DNA of 64,000 nucleotides from Geosiphon pyriformis. Lineage: Eukaryota; Glomeromycota; Glomeromycetes; Archaeosporales; Geosiphonaceae. Both the position numbers and the translations under genes were made by a program. Location: contig JAAOMT010000009.1 of the NCBI GenBank assembly GCA_016748015.1, positions 1,961,020 to 2,025,019 of the forward strand, in the 5' to 3' direction. Shown piece by piece: positions 59,138 through 64,000 of this stretch. Position 1 is the stretch's first letter. Each line of letters begins with the position of its first letter. The notes beneath the pieces were generated by a model. The model saw only the letters and a list, made by a program, of their open reading frames with translations. It searched no databases and was not told the origin of the DNA.

Positions 59138-60493
59138 ATGTACAATACAAAGGACATTACCAGGTTTAGTATTAGTGCAAAGAAGAACATTGAGAAAAGC
59201 TTTGCTTCTGCAGGTTTGTGCCTCTTTGAGATCTTGCGCTTTAAAAGCATGGTTCCTTCAAAAGTTATCAAGAATTCTGACCATACTATCTTCATTGATA
59301 AAATTGTCCCGCTATAGCAAAATCTGGCAGTTCATCACAATCATCATCTAAATCAACCACTTGGATCTATCATCAAACCCAAAGTCATCGTCTATTACCA
59401 TCACAATCCAAAGCTCCATTAACTATTACTTCAACCACAGAGTTTGCGAATTTTATAGAAAACTCAGGAGCAGAGACAATTATTCCTCCGCCAGGGCCCA
59501 ATGAAGTTTATAAACCCCAAGGCGAGACTATTCGAATTAACATGAAAAAAATCATGACCAAACCTTCCGGCTATGAAATCGATACTTATTATGATGTTTG
59601 CTTGTCAGTCACATTGTTAATCCCGGAACACCTTATTTGCCTGGCGTTCAATGCGCAAAAGGATAAATTGTGTATTCACATGAATGAAATCTATGCCATG
59701 AAATATGCTCAGTATAAGGAGCTTGAAATCTTTGTGAAGCCATCGTATAAACGTATTGTAGGTTATATTTATTAACATATTTTGTATATATACTTTGGAA
59801 AGGTTAATTTCTACTTTCAACCTTTCTATTGTATAGTACTATGATGAAAATCATAGAACTAATCTAGATCCGACCAATGGTTTATTTGAGGAGATTGAGT
59901 CGATTGTTGTGATCCCAACTCCTTATGTCAACTTGTATTCAATACGTCGAATCAGTACGGAATTCAAAATATACAAAAGTACTTTTGCATTGGAGCAAGC
60001 AAAGGCACGTATTTTAAACCATGTTTTCGAAATTTATATTTCATCCTATATTCAATGTTCTTTTGAATCTACCCAATTCCTTGATTTTTTTTACAGAGCA
60101 AACAAAAAGGTGCTAATAATAGCACAAGTAATTGGGACGATGGGGAGGTACTTGGAAAAGCAATTTTTATTCGAGCATTCACCGATTATACATGTTTCTA
60201 CTATTGAATCTTCCAAATATCTATAGCTTTGCGTTTCTTTAAGCATTGGTGGTGTGGAAAAGTATGAGTTAATGATGCCTCTTAGGCTTTCACTCATGGA
60301 AGCCATTGAACAAATCGAGAAAGTAACTGCCCTTTCAGGAATCAAAGAGAGTAATATGTTCTTTCGGGATGTAAAAGGAAAGGATCAAGCCTTGAACTTG
60401 GATGAAAGTTGGAATTTGGCAAAACAAGAATTAGTGAGACATAATAGAAGGAGAATTTATGTTGGTTTTGGTTTTGGGAAATTTGTTGGATAG
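59138..60493 (+). CDS. Orphan five-exon protein, function unknown
   Basis: Exons 59138-59213, 59318-59757, 59837-60022, 60097-60147 and 60227-60493; all phases fit and give 339 aa. The N-terminus is Ser-rich and polar. From about residue 95 a folded region begins with IRINMKKIMTKPSGYEIDTY and VTLLIPEHLICLAF, suggesting mixed strands and helices. A Ser/Asn/Asp spacer (exon 4) separates a C-terminal region with LMEAIEQIEKVTALSGI and a basic end (RHNRRRIYVGFGFG). No signal peptide or membrane segment is evident. I do not recognise the family. The consistent exon fit and the mixed composition support a real gene. It lies next to the Fanzor remnant and inside the inverted repeat pair. Confidence 0.65.
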
Positions 60494-60733
60494 CTAAACT
60501 AGACTTTTCGCGGAAATAGAGAATTGCTTTGATTCACTAAGCTTACATCTTTGAAGAGTAAGTCTTTATTGTAAAGTTAATCACAGCTAATCAATTCATA
60601 AATTCAATTATCGTGAATGGTTAATTAGCCAATCCACGTTAAATATGGATTGTCCAATTCTGAAGGTCTAAGGCTTGGTGTGACATTTTCGTTTAATAAT
60701 ATCATTCAAGTGTTCCGGATGGGTCATAACACA

Positions 60734-61240
60734 TTAATAATAAGCAATACTAAGCATGGTCACTGTACGACCAAGCAATGCCTGGAGGGAGACCCCCTGA
60801 GCGCCATTTTCATCTCTATCCATAACAAGCTTACAACACCGCCAGCTGTACACCTCAGATGCTCCAATTCTTTGGATATTTCCACAACAGCCACAAGTTT
60901 TAGAGGTGTAGACCTCGTTTTGGATGATAACTCGGACTTCCAATTCTTCTGCCTTGACGATTGGACGTTGAAGAAATCGATAGTGCGCCCAGCATAGCAT
61001 CTTTCTATATGTTTTTCGTGTGATCGTTCTCACAATGTCCGATAACTCAAAGGGAGGAATGACATTATGTGAGCGAAAAATGCGACAGCCTTTCTGTGTA
61101 CTTCTGTCTGCAAGTGTAAGATCTTTTGATGCATGCGCCCAATCGCCTTTTCTAATCTTCTGGTTTATTGAATCCATGCCCAATAGAATAGTAGATGTTA
61201 TAAAACCTAGAGGTGGGTACGCGTAATAGAACCATAACAC
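60734..61240 (-). pseudogene. Fanzor (eukaryotic TnpB-like RNA-guided nuclease) C-terminal remnant
   Basis: A 168-codon frame with the C-terminal landmarks of Fanzor/IS605 TnpB proteins: NVIPPFELSDIV, TYRKMLCWAHYRFLQRP, then EVYTSKTCGCCGNIQ and LVMDRDENGA, where the Asp of DRD is the last RuvC catalytic residue. The zinc finger is damaged: the second Cys pair reads YSWRCCKL instead of the usual C-x2-C, with Trp at the first Cys position. Differences such as Gln where Arg is usual after DENGA fit CpG-transition decay. The upstream part of the frame matches the family poorly, and the N-terminal domains and the RuvC-I Asp are absent from the adjacent sequence, so this is a relic of a protein several times longer. 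The known role of the family is RNA-guided DNA cleavage linked to transposons. Confidence 0.75.
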
Positions 61241-61296
61241 AATCTTTTATAGTGAATAAGGAGAATAAATGCCGTATTCGTTACTATGTAACTTAT

Positions 61297-61323
61297 TTAA
61301 CGGTTTTAACGGTTTTAACGGTT
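61297..61323 (+). repeat. (TTTTAACGG)3 short tandem repeat
   Basis: Three 9-bp units about 60 bp beyond the 5' end of the Fanzor remnant. Could mark the end of the decayed element. Confidence 0.7.
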
Positions 61324-62060
61324 ACAAACCTGATGTACAAAAATAGATCTTGACGAAGATCTTGAAATAAATTTTCCCGGGTATGACGACCTTTAACTCA
61401 TTATGAAATGTTCTAGAACTATAAAATAGTTTGTATACAAAAAGTGACAAATATAATTTTTTTATAAATTTTAGAAAATTAAAATTATTTCTGACTTACT
61501 TTTAAAATAAATAAAAAACCTACAACAGGGAAAAAATATATGCATAATCATAGATATATTATGAAAAGTAATAATTATAATGGCTGAATGAAAATAAGCT
61601 GTAATTGTGATTGTTCAACCAAAGTCATCCAAAAAAAGTTTGCAGAATTATAAAATTTTTTCTAAAGCTCTTATAAAGTCTGAACAAGTTGTATTTTTGA
61701 TGATAAGGATTAAGAGATTCCCAAGCATCTTAAAAAAATTATATCTAATAAAAAAATTCTTTTATCATTAAAGTTACAATATATCCCTTTGCTAAGAAAC
61801 TTATTTTAATAATTAGAACTTTAAATAATATAGATATAATTAATCGCAAATTAATTATAATCATGTTTTTACAACAATTATTCAAAAAGTAATACACAAT
61901 ATTGTAATATTAATATTATAATTATTTAATATTTATTTTATTATATAAGTTAGCTTTTTACAATATTAAGAAACAGAAAAAAGTTTATATCAAATTTAAT
62001 TTAAAAATATATTTTAAATTTTTTTGGATGATATTCAAAGATATTTTTTTTTGAAGTATA

Positions 62061-62255
62061 AAGAAATTTTTGTAAAAAGTCTTTTTAGTAATTCAAATTT
62101 TTGAAAACTAAAAAAAATAAAAATTTTTAACATTTTAAAAGAAATTAGGAGTAATTTTTTTCTGGATTATAATCATCAAGAGTATTTCTACTAGAAATAT
62201 TTTATCTATTTATAAAAAATTAATTAAAAAACATTACTTATCCAAAACCAATTTA
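62061..62255 (-). repeat. Inverted repeat pair, right copy
   Basis: Reverse-complement partner of 57891-58079, about 4 kb away. The pair encloses the orphan gene and the Fanzor remnant. Confidence 0.7.
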
Positions 62256-62353
62256 TACTACTAACAATATATTGAACATAACATGTCGTTAGAACAATAG
62301 GGAAAACTGACAAATGAATTGTTATTTGATCTGAGGATGATCCCATGATCGTC

Positions 62354-62361
62354 TTTATAAA
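62354..62361 (+). promoter_or_regulatory. TATA box of glutamine synthetase gene
   Basis: TTTATAAAA-type motif about 70 bp upstream of the ATG at 62427, the same spacing as at the methyltransferase gene. Confidence 0.45.
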
Positions 62362-62426
62362 AACCGAAGCGTTTGTTCATTCAAAAAAAATCTTAATCCT
62401 TAAATTTAATTTTTCTTTCACACAAC

Positions 62427-64000
62427 ATGTCTAATAAAGCTCGTGTAGACAGTATCTTGAATAATTATAGAAGGCCACCACGAATTATTGAGTTCCCAAA
62501 AAGAGATGGAAAACCAATACACACATCGGAAATTTTCGGCCAAAATGTCTTTTCTCTTAAAACCCTCTCTGAAACTCTGCCGAAGCCAATTTATCAACAA
62601 TTTAGAAAACTCATGGATAAGAATACTGCAGATTCAGTAGCCCATGCCGTCAGAGTATGGGCGATGGATCGGGGTGCTACACATTTTACTCATTGGTTTC
62701 AACCCCAAACCGAGAGTACTGCCGAGAAACATGATTCATTTTTGACTATAAAATCTTCTTTCAGCACGGATGGTGAAGAGGTCAATAAAAATTCATCAAG
62801 AAATTTTTATTCTAGTAAATTCATGAATACTATAACTTATTTTGGCCTTATAGATGGTAGCTTTGGATGCCCTTTCAGGGTCTCAATTGATTCAAGCAGA
62901 ACCTGATGCTTCATCCTTCCCATCGGGTGGTATGCGAACAACTTTCGAGGCTCGTGGTTATACTGTTTGGGACACTACCAGTCCCATGTTTATTCAGTCT
63001 GGGCCTCATGGAACCGCGATTCTCTATATTCCGTCTATTTTTATCTCTTATAATGGCGATGCTCTGGATGAGAAGACGGTTCTATTAAGATCTTCTGAAG
63101 CTATTGCAAGAGCTGCCCTAGAACTTCTGTCTTTAATTGATAATCGCAATGACGATGGTAAGTATTCGTTACCTTTTCAATATGTTGATTTATTACTAGA
63201 ACCACTAATGCTAATTTTAAAAAGTTATTATATATATAACACGAAAGATGGAGAAAAAGTCTCACACGTTTATACAACTTTGGGCACGGAACAAGAATAC
63301 TTTCTAGTGGATCGTGAGCTATACGCTTTACGACCAGATTTAAAGATTACGGGGCGTACACTTGTAGGTGCTTTGCCTCCCAAACATCAGCAAATGGAGG
63401 ACCATTACTTTGGCAAGATCCCATCCCGGGTATTGGCTACGATGAGTGAAGTTGAATTAGAACTAATGAAATTGGGTGTTCCTGTAAAAACCAGACATAA
63501 TGAAGTTGCGCCCGCTCAATTCGAATTGGCACCAATTTTTGAAGAGGTTCGTGATATATATTTATTTTAAAGAAGAAAATGAATAAAATATTTTAACATT
63601 GTTGAATAGATATGAACTAAAGAAATACTTCATAATAGGTGATGATCGCGGTGGATCACAATTTATTAACAATGGATGTATTAAAAAAAGTGGCACATCG
63701 ACACCGGCTCACGGTTTTATTTCATGAAAAGCCTTTTAAAGGAGTAAATGGTTCTGGGAAGCATTGCAATTGGTCTTTATCCACTAATCAAGGGGAAAAC
63801 CTATTGGAGCCCACTTCCACTCCCGAAACCAATTATCGTTTCCTTCTATTCTTGGTAGCGGTTCTCAACGCGGTTCACACACATGGGGGTCTTTTGAGAG
63901 CTGGTATTGCATCAGCATCGAATGATCATCGATTAGGTGCAAATGAAGCACCCCCAGGGATAATTTCAGTGTTTTTGGGGGCGCATCTTACCGAGGTATT
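62427..64000 (+). CDS. Glutamine synthetase type III (partial, runs off window)
   Basis: Exons 62427-62780, 62854-63157, 63248-63546 and 63639 to about 63995, where a GTATT donor begins; about 438 of an expected ~700 residues are present. Type III hallmarks are clear: [11 protein letters not shown] and [16 protein letters not shown] near the start, then [57 protein letters not shown] and [14 protein letters not shown]. These carry the metal-, glutamate- and ammonium-site residues of the family. The enzyme makes glutamine from glutamate, ammonia and ATP in the cytosol. Type III is best known from bacteria and some protists, and is distinct from the short type II enzyme usual in eukaryotes. The intron at 63158-63247 is 90 nt with no in-frame stop, so its retention would insert 30 residues without breaking the frame. 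Confidence 0.92.

Larger units (their letters stand above)
61241..62426. other. Spacer between Fanzor remnant and glutamine synthetase gene
   Basis: Begins with ordinary sequence including three TTTTAACGG units (61297-61323), then turns strongly AT-rich and contains the right member of the inverted repeat pair (62061-62255). No gene seen. Confidence 0.5.

Noticed and set aside
60091-60345. Open frame antisense to the orphan gene
   Set aside because: Shadow of exons 4-5 of the + strand model; no splice or family support.
1-64000. tRNA or rRNA genes
   Set aside because: Reading for B-box-like GGTTC words and cloverleaf-like stretches gave no convincing candidate; a tRNAscan-SE or Infernal run would be needed to exclude them.

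Overview
The window is about three quarters A+T and behaves like a nuclear contig of a filamentous fungus. Genes are split by many short GT-AG introns (roughly 50-150 bp) and separated by long, nearly featureless AT-rich spacers full of microsatellites. The gene content points to an arbuscular mycorrhizal fungus (Glomeromycotina, Rhizophagus-like): a TKL kinase with the HRDLHSGN signature typical of the expanded kinases of that group, a MATA-type HMG-box protein, RING-IBR-RING ligases, an M13 protease and a PARP-like protein. The organism assignment is inference. All exon structures below were worked out by hand from splice signals, reading phase and protein family patterns.

Layout. 0.4-2.1 kb: an orphan + strand gene and a small predicted secreted protein on the - strand. 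2.1-6.0 kb: AT-rich repeat DNA. 6.07-7.48 kb: a nearly complete Tc1/mariner element with one nonsense codon. 8.6-10.05 kb: TKL kinase. 10.9-14.3 kb: 13-exon neprilysin (M13) membrane protease. 14.5-16.5 kb: SLC49-like MFS transporter. 17.9-19.2 kb: SAM methyltransferase with a lipidation signal at its N-terminus. 20.2-24.4 kb: a NADAR-domain protein (-) and a PARP-like ADP-ribosyltransferase (+), head to head. 27.2-28.9 kb: RBR E3 ligase (-). 32.5-33.9 kb: lipase-3 protein lacking its nucleophile serine. 37.3-38.7 kb: HMG-box protein. 38.9-40.25 kb: an exact 674-bp duplication on both sides of a 20-N gap, probably an assembly artefact. 40-47 kb: gene-free, with a decayed transposase at 46.6-46.95 kb. 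47.2-49.4 kb: nested satellite and minisatellite block. 53.2-54.5 kb: second RBR ligase (-). 59.1-60.5 kb: orphan five-exon gene. 60.7-61.2 kb: decayed C-terminal part of a Fanzor (eukaryotic TnpB). 62.4 kb to the end: glutamine synthetase type III, cut by the window edge.

Functional links. The strongest local association is the divergent NADAR/PARP pair, whose start codons are 373 bp apart. One enzyme family attaches ADP-ribose and the other removes ADP-ribose groups or hydrolyses NAD-derived nucleotides, so the pair looks like a writer/eraser or NAD-metabolism module, possibly a conflict system. The two RBR ligases are paralogues. The other genes look like independent housekeeping or lineage-expanded families.
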